A stretch of 44,872 bases of DNA from Arenimonas sp. (lineage in GTDB: Bacteria > Pseudomonadota > Gammaproteobacteria > Xanthomonadales > Xanthomonadaceae): contig NZ_JALHQI010000019.1 in NCBI RefSeq assembly GCF_022842045.1, forward strand, positions 1 to 44,872. The letters run 5' to 3'. Below are positions 1 through 8,513 of this stretch, one piece after another. The position numbers and the translations under genes were made by a program. Below the pieces are notes generated by a model that saw nothing but the letters and a program-made list of their open reading frames with translations, was not told the origin of the DNA and did not search any database. Each line of letters starts with the position of its first letter. Position 1 is the stretch's first letter.

Positions 1-862
1 CACGCGCCGGCGCGCCGGCGCCGCCGTCCAGTTCGCGCAGTGCGCTGCCGAAGCCGCAGCGCGTGTAGAGCTCGCGCAGCGCCTCGACGTCACGCGGCCG
101 CAGGGTGAGGTCGGACGGCGCCTGCCCGAGCGGGACGTCGGTCTTGATGGTCACCAGCTGCTGGCTCAGCGGCAGCCGGTCGAGCGCCGCGCGCAGGTTC
201 TCGCCGATCTTGCCGCCGATCTTGTCGGCGCTGGCGATCACCGCCTCGAGCGTGCCGTACTCGCCCAGCCACTTGGCCGCGGTCTTGGGGCCGCACTTGT
301 CCACGCCGGGCACGTTGTCCACGGTGTCGCCCATCAGCGCCAGCAGGTCGATGACCTGGTCGGGCCGCACGCCGAACTTCTCCATCACGCCGGCGTCGTC
401 GAGCACGCTGCCGGTCATGGTGTTGGTGAGCGTGATGCCCGGCCGCACCAGCTGGGCGAAATCCTTGTCGCTGGTGGAAATGGTGACCGGGATGCCGGCG
501 GCGTGGGCCTGCAGGGCCAGCGTGCCGATCACGTCGTCGGCCTCGACGCCCGGCACGCACAGCAGCGGGAAGCCGAGCGCCTGCACGATCTGCTTCATCG
601 GCTCGACCTGGGCGCGCAGGTCCTCGGGCATCGGCGGGCGGTTGGCCTTGTACTGCGGATACATCTCGTCGCGGAAGGTCGGGCCGGAGGCATCGAGCAC
701 GAAGGCGGTGTAGTCGGGGTTCTCCTTCAGCGTGGCGCGCAGCATGTTGACGATGCCGTACAGCGCCCCGGTGGGCGTGCCGTCGGGCGCGGTGAGCGGC
801 GGCAGCGCATGGAAGGCCCGGAACAGGTAGGACGAGCCATCGATCAGGACGAGGCGGGACAT
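1..862 (-). CDS. polA: DNA polymerase I, N-terminal part (cut by window edge)
   Basis: This is the start of DNA polymerase I, the repair and Okazaki-fragment-processing polymerase; only the N-terminal 287 or so codons lie in the window and the gene runs off the left edge. The protein begins MSRLVLIDGSSYLFRAFHAL and shows the whole 5'-3' exonuclease (FEN-like) domain: the metal-binding Asp of VLIDGSSYL, VLDASGPTFR, PGVEADDVIGTLA, STSDKDFAQLV and the helix-hairpin-helix region with MGDTVDNVPGVDKCGPKTAAKWL. The 3'-5' exonuclease and polymerase domains would lie outside. The start codon at 862 is preceded by AGAAAGG, and a possible -10 TAAAAT sits at 895-890. It is divergent from the DUF2782 gene. 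polA next to a DUF2782 gene is also, from memory, the arrangement in Pseudomonas. Confidence 0.95.
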   Translation of the reverse strand, partial: MSRLVLIDGSSYLFRAFHALPPLTAPDGTPTGALYGIVNMLRATLKENPDYTAFVLDASGPTFRDEMYPQYKANRPPMPEDLRAQVEPMKQIVQALGFPLLCVPGVEADDVIGTLALQAHAAGIPVTISTSDKDFAQLVRPGITLTNTMTGSVLDDAGVMEKFGVRPDQVIDLLALMGDTVDNVPGVDKCGPKTAAKWLGEYGTLEAVIASADKIGGKIGENLRAALDRLPLSQQLVTIKTDVPLGQAPSDLTLRPRDVEALRELYTRCGFGSALRELDGGAGAPAR

Positions 863-962
863 GGCGGGGCCTTTCTGGACGAGGCCCCGATTTTAAGCCC
901 CGCGGGCCTTGAGCGCCCGCGCCGCATTTGCCATCCTCGAAGGCCCGCGCGAGGACACCCCC

Positions 963-1280
963 ATGGCCATCCTGCTTCCCCTGCTGCTGGCCCTGTCGGC
1001 CCAGGCCGAACCGGCCCGCGACGAGGCCCCCATCCCCGAGAAGGTGCAGGCACCCGCACGCGCCGACGACGAGCTGCCCGAGGTCGCGATCCGGGTCGAG
1101 CGCAACGGCGACCGGGTCGAGGAGTACCGCCAGAACGGCGTGCTGTACATGGTCAAGGTCACGCCGGAGCGCGGCCCGCCGTACTACCTGATGGATACCG
1201 ACGGCAACGGCCGCTTCAACCGCGACGAGCGCGATCCGCGCATCCAGCCCGTGCACTGGGTCATCTACGAATGGGATTGA
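963..1280 (+). CDS. DUF2782 family small secreted protein
   Basis: This 105-residue protein begins with a short hydrophobic signal-like stretch (MAILLPLLLALSAQAEP), so it is probably exported. The mature part is charged and holds the family pattern VAIRVERNGDRVEEYRQNG, then YMVKVTPERGPPYYLMDTDGNG. This matches the DUF2782 family, which has no known function. The ATG at 963 is chosen because the signal peptide starts there and a GAGGA lies about nine bases upstream; the frame stays open a further 18 codons without a recognisable start context. Its last ten bases overlap the next gene. It is divergent from polA. The family assignment is good; the function is unknown. Confidence 0.8.
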   Translation: MAILLPLLLALSAQAEPARDEAPIPEKVQAPARADDELPEVAIRVERNGDRVEEYRQNGVLYMVKVTPERGPPYYLMDTDGNGRFNRDERDPRIQPVHWVIYEWD

Positions 1281-1792
1281 ACCGGGTGGCGATGCTGCTG
1301 CGCGCCGTGGATGCCGTCAATGAAGCCGCGGGCCGGCTGGCCGGCGTGCTCGCGGTCGCGCTGGTGGCGCTGGTGTTCGGGCTGGTGCTGGCCCGCTACG
1401 CCTTCAACGCGGGCTCGGTGGCGGCGCAGGAGGCGGTACTGTGGCTGCACGCGTCCCTGTTCCTGCTCGGCCTCGGGTACACGCTGCGGCACGACGGACA
1501 CGTGCGGGTGGATGTGTTCTCGCAGCGCTGGTCGGCGAAGGCGCGCGCCCGGGTGACGCTGGCGGCGACGCTGGCGCTGCTGCTGCCGTTCTGCGTGTTC
1601 ATGCTGGCGATCAGTTGGGATTACGTGGCCGCCAGCTGGTCGGCGCGCGAAGGCTCGCGTGACCCGGGCGGCCTGCCCGGCTGGTACCTGCTCAAGTCGC
1701 TGCTGCCGCTGTCGGCGGCGCTGCTGTTCCTGCAGGGCGTGGCGCTGGCGCTGCGTTCGCTGCCGGCGGCTTTCGCGCGCGAGGCCGGATGA
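1271..1792 (+). CDS. dctQ: TRAP transporter small permease subunit (DctQ type)
   Basis: This 173-residue protein has four predicted membrane helices, with the charged loop VRVDVFSQRWSAKARA typical of the small (Q) subunit of tripartite ATP-independent periplasmic transporters. The subunit docks onto the large M subunit to make the sodium-coupled importer. The ATG at 1271 overlaps the end of the DUF2782 gene; a second ATG at 1292 gives a version seven residues shorter and cannot be excluded. Its stop overlaps the start of the large permease gene by four bases, so the two are surely cotranslated. The likely binding protein lies at 3236-4330 on the other strand. Substrate cannot be told from this subunit. 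Confidence 0.87.
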   Translation: MGLNRVAMLLRAVDAVNEAAGRLAGVLAVALVALVFGLVLARYAFNAGSVAAQEAVLWLHASLFLLGLGYTLRHDGHVRVDVFSQRWSAKARARVTLAATLALLLPFCVFMLAISWDYVAASWSAREGSRDPGGLPGWYLLKSLLPLSAALLFLQGVALALRSLPAAFAREAG

Positions 1793-3171
1793 GCCTGCAC
1801 GACCAGCAGATCCTGATGCTCGTGTTGCTGCTGCTGGGCCTGTTCGCGGGCCTGGCCAGCGGCTTCCCGGTGGCCTTCGTGCTTGGCGGCGTGGCGCTGC
1901 TGGCGGCGGGCGCGGGCCTGCTGGCGGGCAGCTTCGACCCCAGCTTCCTCGAGGCCTTCCCGAACCGCGTGTTCGGCGTGATGACCAACGAGACGCTGGT
2001 GGCGGTGCCGCTGTTCGTGTTCATGGGCGTGATGCTGGAGAAATCCCGCATCGCGGAGTCGCTGCTCGAGGCCGTGGCCTCGCTGTTCGGGCAGAAGCGC
2101 GGCGGCCTGGTGGTGGCGGTGCTGCTGGTCGGCGCGCTGCTGGCGGCGTCCACCGGCATCGTCGGTGCGACGGTGGTGGCGATGGGCCTGATCTCCCTGC
2201 CGACCATGCTGCGCCACGGCTATTGCCCGCGCCTGGCCAGCGGCGCGATCTGCGCCTCGGGCACGCTGGGCCAGATCGTCCCGCCCTCGATCGTGCTGGT
2301 ACTGCTGGGCGACCAGCTGGGCAATGCCTACCAGCAGGCGCAGCTCAAGCAGGGCATCTTCGCGCCGGAGTCGATTTCGGTCGGCGACCTGTTCGCCGGC
2401 GCGCTGGTGCCGGGCTTGGGGCTGGTCGGGCTCTACCTCGCGTACGCACTGTGGGTGGCCTGGCGGCAGCCGGCGCGCGCGCCCGCCATCACCTCGCTCG
2501 CGCCGCGCGGCAAGCTGGCGCTGGCGAAGGCGATCCTGCCGGCGCTGTCGCTGATCCTGCTGGTGCTGGGTTCGATCCTGGGCGGCTTCGCCACGGCCAC
2601 CGAAGCGGCCGCGGTGGGCGCGGTCGGCGCAACGGTGTTCGCGGCGATATACGGGCAGCTCGGCTGGGCGCGCCTGCGCGAGGTGTCGGAGCAGACGGTG
2701 AAGGTCACCGCGATGGTGTTCGCAATCCTGCTGGGTGCGGCGCTGTTCTCGCTGGTCTTCCGCGGCTATGGCGGCGACGACCTGGTGCACGAGGCGCTCA
2801 CCGCGCTGCCGGGCGGCAAGTGGGGCGCGGTGGTGGCGGTGATGCTGCTGATGTTCGTGCTCGGCTTCGTGCTCGACTTCATCGAGATCGTGTTCGTGGT
2901 GGTGCCCATCGTCGGGCCGGTGCTGCTGGCGCTGGGCGTGGACCCGGTGTGGCTGGGCGTGATGATGGCCATCAACCTGCAGACCTCGTTCCTGACGCCG
3001 CCCTTCGGCTTCGCGTTGTTCTACCTGCGCGGCGTGGCGCCCCCGGGGCTGGCCACCGGCGACATCTACCGCGGCGTGCTCCCCTTCATCGGGCTGCAGC
3101 TGCTGATGCTGGCGCTGGTGGCCGCGTTCCCCGCCCTGGCGACGGCGCTGCCGGACTGGCTCTACCGCTGA
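1789..3171 (+). CDS. dctM: TRAP transporter large permease subunit (DctM type)
   Basis: This 460-residue, very hydrophobic protein has about twelve membrane helices and clear DctM features: LASGFPVAFVLGGVAL near the N-terminus, NETLVAVPLFVFMGVMLEKS, ASTGIVGATVVAMGLISLPTML, ASGTLGQIVPPSIVLVLLGD, TATEAAAVGAVGA, and near the C-terminus MMAINLQTSFLTPPFGFALFYLRG. It is the sodium-coupled transport channel of a TRAP importer. The length is slightly above the usual 425-430 residues. The ATG overlaps the stop of the small subunit (ATGA). The substrate-binding protein is not downstream in the same direction as usual but follows convergently after 64 bases. Confidence 0.96.
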   Translation: MSLHDQQILMLVLLLLGLFAGLASGFPVAFVLGGVALLAAGAGLLAGSFDPSFLEAFPNRVFGVMTNETLVAVPLFVFMGVMLEKSRIAESLLEAVASLFGQKRGGLVVAVLLVGALLAASTGIVGATVVAMGLISLPTMLRHGYCPRLASGAICASGTLGQIVPPSIVLVLLGDQLGNAYQQAQLKQGIFAPESISVGDLFAGALVPGLGLVGLYLAYALWVAWRQPARAPAITSLAPRGKLALAKAILPALSLILLVLGSILGGFATATEAAAVGAVGATVFAAIYGQLGWARLREVSEQTVKVTAMVFAILLGAALFSLVFRGYGGDDLVHEALTALPGGKWGAVVAVMLLMFVLGFVLDFIEIVFVVVPIVGPVLLALGVDPVWLGVMMAINLQTSFLTPPFGFALFYLRGVAPPGLATGDIYRGVLPFIGLQLLMLALVAAFPALATALPDWLYR

Positions 3172-3235
3172 TCAGGGCGTTGCCTGGCCGGGCAGCGGCG
3201 GCAGGTGGCGCCCAGCGCCGCGGTATCCCGCAAGG

Positions 3236-4330
3236 TCAGCCGCGGGTGGCGTAGTAGGCCTCTTCCGACACCGCATGCCAGGCCTTGGCCTGGGCGCGGA
3301 AGGCCTGCATGGAGTCGAGCGCGCGGCGCGCCAGCGGATCGGCCGCGGCGGTTTCCTCCAGCACCTTGTCCGAGGCGCGGCGCAGCGCCAGCAGCACGTC
3401 GTCGGGCAGCTGGCGCAATTCGACGCCATGTTCGCGCACCAGCACGTCCAGCGCCTGCTGGTTGCGCGCGGTGTACTCGGCCAGCATCGCGTCGTTCACA
3501 GCGCGGCAGCACAGCGCGACGATCTCGCGCAGGTCCGGCGGCAGCGTCTCGTAGGCGGCCTGGTTGACCATGCACTCCAGCGTCGGGCCCGGCTCCTGCC
3601 AACCCGGGTAGTAGCAGTACTTCGCGGCGCGGTGCAGGCCAAAGGCCAGGTCGTTGTACGGCCCCACCCACTCGGCGGCGTCGATGGCGCCGGACTGCAG
3701 CGAGCTGAAGATCTCGGCGCCCGGCAGGTTGACCGGCGTCGCGCCCACGCGCGCCATCACCTCGCCGCCCAGGCCGGGGATGCGCATTTTCAGGCCCTGG
3801 AGGTCGGCCAGCGCGGCCAGCGGCTTGCGGAACCAGCCCGCCATCTGCACGCCGGTGTTGCCCGCCGGGAACGGCACCAGGCCGAAGGGCGCGTAAAGCT
3901 CGCGCCAGAGTTCGAGCCCGCCGCCCTCGTAAAGCCAGCCGTTCATTTCCTGGGCATTGAGGCCGAAGGGCACCGCGCAGAAGAACGGCGCCGCGGCGGC
4001 CTTGCCCTTCCAGTAGTAGCTGGCCGAGTGGCCCATCTCGGCCGTGCCGCGGCTGACCGCATCGAACACTTCGAAGGCCGGCACCAGTTCGCCGGCGCCG
4101 TAGACTTTCACCGTGAGGCGGCCGCCGCTGGTGGCGGTGATCATCTCGGCCAGGCGCGCGGCGCCGGTGCCCAGGCCCGGGAAATTCGTCGGCCAGGAGG
4201 TGACCATCTTCCAGACGAACTTTTCGGTGGGCGCCGCACCGGCTTCGCCCGCCGGCTTGGCACCGCAGGCCGCCAGCCCGGTCGCCACCGCGGCCACGCC
4301 GGCACCGCGCAGGAGTTCACGTCGCTTCAT
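3236..4330 (-). CDS. dctP: TRAP transporter substrate-binding protein (DctP/TakP type), Tat-exported lipoprotein
   Basis: The 364-residue protein begins MKRRELLRGAG and continues to a lipobox-like LAAC, so it looks like a twin-arginine-exported lipoprotein. The body has DctP-family hallmarks: WKMVTSWPTNFPGLGTGAARLAEMI, GGRLTVKVYGAGELVPAFEVFDAVSRGTAEMGHSASYYW, PGLGGEVMARVGATPVNLPGAEIFSSLQSGAIDAAEWVGP. The pattern is closest to what I recall of the TakP-like subgroup that binds small 2-oxo or hydroxy carboxylates; the substrate is an inference. The start at 4330 is chosen over an ATG ten codons upstream because the Tat signal begins there, with AAGGA just upstream and a possible -10 CATACT further up. 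It converges on the dctM gene, an unusual TRAP layout. Confidence 0.9.
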   Translation of the reverse strand: MKRRELLRGAGVAAVATGLAACGAKPAGEAGAAPTEKFVWKMVTSWPTNFPGLGTGAARLAEMITATSGGRLTVKVYGAGELVPAFEVFDAVSRGTAEMGHSASYYWKGKAAAAPFFCAVPFGLNAQEMNGWLYEGGGLELWRELYAPFGLVPFPAGNTGVQMAGWFRKPLAALADLQGLKMRIPGLGGEVMARVGATPVNLPGAEIFSSLQSGAIDAAEWVGPYNDLAFGLHRAAKYCYYPGWQEPGPTLECMVNQAAYETLPPDLREIVALCCRAVNDAMLAEYTARNQQALDVLVREHGVELRQLPDDVLLALRRASDKVLEETAAADPLARRALDSMQAFRAQAKAWHAVSEEAYYATRG

Positions 4331-4381
4331 GGTTCCAGTCCTTTCCCGACAAGGCGCCAAGTATGCCCCAGCCCCCCCGGC

Positions 4382-6556
4382 TCAGGCTGGGGTGAGGTTG
4401 GCGTAGCCGAGGACCAGCCACTTGGCGCCGCCGCGCTCGAAGTTGACCTGCACGCGGGCGTGCGGACCGCTGCCCTCGGCGTCCATCACCGTGCCCTCGC
4501 CGAAGCTGGGGTGGGTGACGCGCTGGCCCAGGCGCAGCGAGGGACCGGACGCCACGTCCAGCGCCGCCGCGCGCGGCGGGCCGTAGGACGGGCGGCTGAC
4601 GCTGACCTTGGGCCGCACCTCGCGCACCAGCGCCGGCGGGATCTCGCGCAGGAAGCGCGAGGGCGTGCCGTACATCTCCATGCCGTGCAGGCGCCGCGAT
4701 TCGGCGTAGGTGAGCACCAGCTTCTGGCGCGCGCGCGTGAGGCCGACGTAGGCCAGGCGGCGCTCTTCCTCCAGCCGCCCGCTTTCCTCGATGGACTTGC
4801 CGCTCGGGAACAGGCCCTCCTCCATGCCGACCAGGAACACCTGCGGGAACTCCAGGCCCTTGGCGCTGTGCAGCGTCATCAGCTGCACGCCGTCCTCGCC
4901 GGCCTCGGCCTGGCCTTCGCCGGCCTCGAGCGAGGCGTAGCTGAGGAAGGCGACCAGCTCGCTCATCTCGGCGCTGGCGTCGTCATCGCGGCGTTCGAAG
5001 CGGCTGGCGACCGAGACCAGTTCGTCCAGGTTCTCGGTGCGCGAGTCGAGCTGGCCCTTCGACTCCTGCGCGTAGTGCGCGCGCAGGCCGGAGGTAGCGA
5101 TGACGTGGTCGAACACCTCGTGCAGCGGCTGGTCGGCGGTGTCGGCCTGCAGCGCCTCCACCAGGTCGGCGAAGGCGCGCAGCGCGTTGCGGGCGCGGCC
5201 CGGCAGCGCGCCGCCCTCCGACAGCGCCACGGCGGCCTGCCAGAGTGGGACGGCCTGCTCGCGCGCGTGGCGCCGCACTTCGTCCAGCGTCTTGCCGCCA
5301 ATGCCGCGCGGCGGCGTGTTCACCGCGCGCTCGAACGCCGCATCGTCGCTGCGGTTGGCCATCAGGCGCAGATAGGCCAGCGCGTCCTTGATTTCCATGC
5401 GCTCGAAGAAGCGCTGGCCGCCGTACACGCGGTAAGGCAGGCCGGCCTGCACCAGCTGTTCTTCGATCGCGCGCGACTGGGCGTTGGAGCGGTACAGCAC
5501 GGCGTTGTCGCCGGCGCTGCCGCCGTCGCGGATCCAGGCCTGGATGCGCTCGATGACGAAGCGCGCCTCGTCCACCTCGTTGTAGGCGGCGAACAGGTCG
5601 ATCGGCTCGCCCTCGCCGTCGGCCGTCCAGAGCTGCTTGCCGAGGCGGTCGGGGTTGTGGGTGATCACGGCGTTGGCGGCGGCCAGGATGTTGCCGGTGG
5701 AACGGTAGTTCTGCTCGAGCTTGAGCGTGCGTGCGCCCGGGTAGTCGCGCAGGAAGCGCTGCACGTTCTCGACCTTGGCGCCGCGCCAGCCGTAGATGGC
5801 CTGGTCGTCGTCGCCGACCACGAACACTTCGCCGGTGTCGCCGGCCAGCACGCGCACGAAGGCGTACTGGATCGAGTTCGTATCCTGGAACTCGTCCACC
5901 AGCAGGTGGCGGAAGCGCTGCTGGTAGTGGTGCAGCAGCACGGGGTGCTCGAGCCAGAGCTCGTGCGCGCGCAGCAGCAACTCGGCGAAGTCCACCAGGC
6001 CCGCGCGCTGGCAGCGGGCCTCGTAGGCTTCGTAGACCTTGAGCATGGTCTGGCCGTAGAAGTCGCCGCCGGCCGGCTGGATGTGTTTCGGGCGCCGGCC
6101 CTCGTCCTTCTGCGCGTTGATCCACCAGGCCATCTGCCGCGGCGGGAAGCGGCCCTCGTCGAGCTCGAGGTCGGCGCTGATGCGCTTGAGCAGGCGCACC
6201 TGGTCGTCCTGGTCGAGCACCTGGAAGGATTCGGGCAGGCCGGCCTCCTGCCAGTGCAGGCGCAGCAACCGGTGCGCCAGGCCGTGGAAGGTGCCGATCC
6301 ACATGCCGCGGGCCCCGTTGCGCAGCAGCGCCTCGACCCGGCCGCGCATCTCGGCGGCGGCCTTGTTGGTGAAGGTGACGGCGAGGATGCCGTGCGCCGG
6401 CACGCCCACGACCTCGTTCAACCAGCCGATGCGGTGGGTGAGCACACGGGTCTTTCCCGAACCGGCACCGGCCAGCACCAGGGCATGGCCCGGCGGCGCG
6501 GAGACGACCTCGCGCTGGGCCGGGTTCAGTTCATCGAGCAGGTGGGAGACATCCAT
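4382..6556 (-). CDS. uvrD: DNA helicase II (UvrD)
   Basis: This 724-residue SF1A helicase unwinds DNA 3'-5' in nucleotide-excision and mismatch repair. The N-terminus (MDVSHLLDELNPAQREVVSAPPG) lines up with E. coli UvrD from residue 1. Visible motifs are Walker A GAGSGKT near residue 31, TFTNKAAAEMRGR, LLVDEFQDTNSIQYAF (Walker B), VGDDDQAIYGWRGA (motif III), LEQNYRST (motif IV), VQLMTLHSAKGLEFPQVFLVGMEEGLFP (motif V) and RLAYVGLTRARQKL (motif VI). The C-terminal tail has the Tudor-like RVTHPSFGEGTVMDAEG segment used for RNA polymerase contact in UvrD/PcrA. Length matches the family. No Shine-Dalgarno is seen; TAGAAT lies six bases before the ATG, suggesting a leaderless message. Confidence 0.97.
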   Translation of the reverse strand: MDVSHLLDELNPAQREVVSAPPGHALVLAGAGSGKTRVLTHRIGWLNEVVGVPAHGILAVTFTNKAAAEMRGRVEALLRNGARGMWIGTFHGLAHRLLRLHWQEAGLPESFQVLDQDDQVRLLKRISADLELDEGRFPPRQMAWWINAQKDEGRRPKHIQPAGGDFYGQTMLKVYEAYEARCQRAGLVDFAELLLRAHELWLEHPVLLHHYQQRFRHLLVDEFQDTNSIQYAFVRVLAGDTGEVFVVGDDDQAIYGWRGAKVENVQRFLRDYPGARTLKLEQNYRSTGNILAAANAVITHNPDRLGKQLWTADGEGEPIDLFAAYNEVDEARFVIERIQAWIRDGGSAGDNAVLYRSNAQSRAIEEQLVQAGLPYRVYGGQRFFERMEIKDALAYLRLMANRSDDAAFERAVNTPPRGIGGKTLDEVRRHAREQAVPLWQAAVALSEGGALPGRARNALRAFADLVEALQADTADQPLHEVFDHVIATSGLRAHYAQESKGQLDSRTENLDELVSVASRFERRDDDASAEMSELVAFLSYASLEAGEGQAEAGEDGVQLMTLHSAKGLEFPQVFLVGMEEGLFPSGKSIEESGRLEEERRLAYVGLTRARQKLVLTYAESRRLHGMEMYGTPSRFLREIPPALVREVRPKVSVSRPSYGPPRAAALDVASGPSLRLGQRVTHPSFGEGTVMDAEGSGPHARVQVNFERGGAKWLVLGYANLTPA

Positions 6557-6562
6557 GGCGCC

Positions 6563-6568
6563 ATTCTA
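6563..6568 (-). promoter_or_regulatory. Predicted -10 element for a leaderless uvrD transcript
   Basis: On the minus strand TAGAAT is followed by six bases (GGCGCC) and then the uvrD ATG at 6556. Five of six bases match TATAAT. Transcription normally starts about seven bases after the -10, that is on or next to the A of the ATG. No good -35 is visible at 17 bases. Confidence 0.5.
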
Positions 6569-6585
6569 CCGGCGCCGCCGGAGGT

Positions 6586-7149
6586 TCAGTGCTTCTTGCT
6601 GACGGACACCGACTGCGCCATGAGCTTGTCGGTCCAGGCGATGCCGATCGCCGACAGGATGAAGATGGTGTGGATGATGGTCTGCCACATCACGCCCGCC
6701 TCGGTGAACTTGGAACCCGGGGCACCCAGGTCGCCGATGGCGATGAAGGTCTTGAGCAGGTGGATCGAGGAGATGCCGATGATGGCCATCGCCAGCTTCA
6801 CCTTGAGCACGGAAGCGTTCACGTGGCTCAGCCACTCGGGCTGGTCCGGGTGGCCCTGCAGGTTCAGGCGCGAGACGAAGGTCTCGTAGCCGCCGACGAT
6901 CACCATCACCAACAGGTTGGAGATCATCACCACGTCGATCAGGCCCAGCACCAGCAGCATGATCAGCTGCTCGGTGAGGCTGTTGGCGCCTGCAATCAGG
7001 TGCCACAGCTCCTTCATGAACAGGAACACGTAGACGCACTGGGCCAGGATCAGGCCCAGGTACAGCGGCAGCTGCAGCCAGCGCGACGCGAAGATCAGGG
7101 TGGAAAGCGGGCCGAGCTTCGGCGCCGCGCTGGATCCAGGCTGGTTCAT
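6586..7149 (-). CDS. yqhA: UPF0114 family membrane protein (YqhA-like)
   Basis: This 187-residue protein has four predicted membrane helices and the UPF0114/TIGR00645 signature: [18 protein letters not shown] at the N-terminus, [26 protein letters not shown] in the middle and [21 protein letters not shown] after it. It is an inner-membrane protein of unknown function, and length and topology fit the family. It starts twelve bases after the small membrane protein gene at 7162, so the two are probably cotranscribed, and a GGACG precedes the ATG. The name yqhA is by family resemblance only. Confidence 0.87.
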   Translation of the reverse strand: MNQPGSSAAPKLGPLSTLIFASRWLQLPLYLGLILAQCVYVFLFMKELWHLIAGANSLTEQLIMLLVLGLIDVVMISNLLVMVIVGGYETFVSRLNLQGHPDQPEWLSHVNASVLKVKLAMAIIGISSIHLLKTFIAIGDLGAPGSKFTEAGVMWQTIIHTIFILSAIGIAWTDKLMAQSVSVSKKH

Positions 7150-7161
7150 GGGTTCGTCCGT

Positions 7162-7380
7162 TTACTTCTTGCTGGCCACGCCGACCACGACCGCGATGGC
7201 GCCCGCGCCAAGCAGGATCCAGCCGAGGTTGATGGGCGGGGTCTTGGTGTCGGTCTTGCTGATCTCGATCGGGCCGATGTCGGCGACCTTCTCGGTGCTC
7301 TGGAACTTGAACACGCCGCCGGCGATGAGGCCGCCGATGACGAGCAGGATGACGCCGATGACGATGGCGGGCATGCGCAT
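7162..7380 (-). CDS. Small two-helix membrane protein, unknown function
   Basis: A 72-residue protein begins MRMPAIVIGVILLVIGGLIAG, has a short charged loop (KVADIGPIEISKTDTKTPPIN) and ends with a second helix LGWILLGAGAIAVVVGVASKK. The pattern resembles small DUF3185-type proteins, but I am not sure of the family. The ATG at 7380 is chosen because GGAG lies nine to twelve bases upstream and the first helix starts at once; an ATG two codons downstream is possible. The upstream 88 bases contain two GC-rich inverted repeats (GGCGCT-TGGC-AGCGCC and GCCCGG-TCC-CCGGGC) without T-runs. It probably forms a two-gene unit with the UPF0114 gene. Confidence 0.72.
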   Translation of the reverse strand: MRMPAIVIGVILLVIGGLIAGGVFKFQSTEKVADIGPIEISKTDTKTPPINLGWILLGAGAIAVVVGVASKK

Positions 7381-7468
7381 GGTTCTACTCCAGGGTTGGC
7401 CCGGGGACCGGGCACGCGAAGGGTAGAGGCAACGCGGGGCGCTGCCAAGCGCCGCCGCCCGCCGCCGT

Positions 7469-8512
7469 TCAGTCCAGCGCCACCCCGGGCAGGGACAGTA
7501 CGTAGTCGGCACCCATCAGGGCCGAGGGCGTGTAATAGCCCCCCTTCGGCGCCGGGCCGGCCAGCAGCCGGGCGACGATGCCCAGGGCCGCGGTGACGGT
7601 GATCTCGTAGCCGTTGGGCGTGCGCATCCGGCGCTTGACCTCGTTGCCGGCGGCATCGCGGGCCTCGCCCCAGACCACGCAGCCGGTCTTGCCGCGGGTG
7701 GCATCGGACGGGCCGCGAACGCGCTTCTCCACCTGCTTCTTGAGCAGCGACTGCACCGGGCCCAGGCCCAGCAGCGGGCCCAGCAGGCGCAGGCGGCGCA
7801 GCTTCTTGGCCGTGTCGGGCGGAACGCCCATGTAGACCTCGACGTTGCCGATGCCGGTGGACACGTAGGCGGTGTAGACGTCGCCCCAGGGAATGGTCAT
7901 GGCGAAGCGCTGCTCGCCGTCGCGCTCGAAGGTGCGGGTCTTCCAGGCCAGCGGCACCCGCGTCATCTCGCCGTTGATGCGCGCGCGGCCGCCCTTGCCC
8001 AGGCCCTCCACGCTGGTCTTGGCGGTGCCGGGGCTGGGGCCGCCGCCGGCCTCGAAGGCCAGCACCAGCGAGTCGGCCGTCGGCAGTTCGCGCTTGAGCT
8101 GGGCCGCCAGGCAGTCGGTGGGCACCACGTCGAAGCCCGAGCCCGGCAACACCACGATGCCCCTGTCGCGGGCGCGGGCATCCTGCGCGTGGCAGTGCGC
8201 GAACACGTCGATCTCGCCGGTGATGTCGAGGTAGTGCGCACCCGCGTCCAGGCACGCCTCGAGCATCGGCGCGCAGGTGGCCGAAAACGGGCCGGCGCAG
8301 TGCATCACCAGGCCGATGCCGTTGAGCCCGCAGCGCAGCGCCTGTTCGTTGTCGAGCGCGAAGGCGCGCACCGGCAGGCCGTGCTTCTTCGCCAGCGGCT
8401 CCAGCGACGCCGCGCTGCGGCCCGCGAGCACCGGGCGCAGGCCGCGCTTGACCGCCTCCTCGACCATCATGCGGCCGGTGTAGCCGTTGGCGCCGTAGAT
8501 CATCCAGTCCAT
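7469..8512 (-). CDS. Saccharopine dehydrogenase-like NAD(P)-binding reductase
   Basis: The 347-residue protein starts MDWMIYGANGYTGRMMVEEA, a Rossmann dinucleotide-binding motif (GANGYTG) as in the saccharopine dehydrogenase NADP-binding family. It continues with VLAGRS and VMHCAGPFSATCAPMLEACLDAGAHYLDITGEIDVF, conserved in bacterial members often annotated as trans-acting enoyl reductase family or saccharopine dehydrogenase-like. Length is typical. The true substrate is unknown; lysine metabolism is not implied. The ATG at 8512 lies one base after the stop of the upstream SDR gene (8514), so the two genes are translationally coupled and may act on the same lipid-like or small carbonyl substrate. 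Confidence 0.85.
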   Translation of the reverse strand: MDWMIYGANGYTGRMMVEEAVKRGLRPVLAGRSAASLEPLAKKHGLPVRAFALDNEQALRCGLNGIGLVMHCAGPFSATCAPMLEACLDAGAHYLDITGEIDVFAHCHAQDARARDRGIVVLPGSGFDVVPTDCLAAQLKRELPTADSLVLAFEAGGGPSPGTAKTSVEGLGKGGRARINGEMTRVPLAWKTRTFERDGEQRFAMTIPWGDVYTAYVSTGIGNVEVYMGVPPDTAKKLRRLRLLGPLLGLGPVQSLLKKQVEKRVRGPSDATRGKTGCVVWGEARDAAGNEVKRRMRTPNGYEITVTAALGIVARLLAGPAPKGGYYTPSALMGADYVLSLPGVALD

Positions 8513-8513
8513 G

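Noticed and set aside
3172-3235. GC-rich inverted repeats (TGCC...GGCA and GGCGC-CCA-GCGCC) between convergent TRAP genes as a terminator
   Set aside because: Stems are short and no T-run follows on either strand.
3275-6889. Very long open frame (over 1,200 codons) on the plus strand
   Set aside because: It lies antisense to the TRAP binding-protein and uvrD genes and reads as low-complexity His/Gln/Arg/Ala-rich sequence, the usual shadow of GC-rich coding DNA.
7381-7468. Two hairpins upstream of the small membrane protein gene as a terminator or riboswitch
   Set aside because: No T-run and no recognisable riboswitch core; GC-rich inverted repeats are expected at this base composition.
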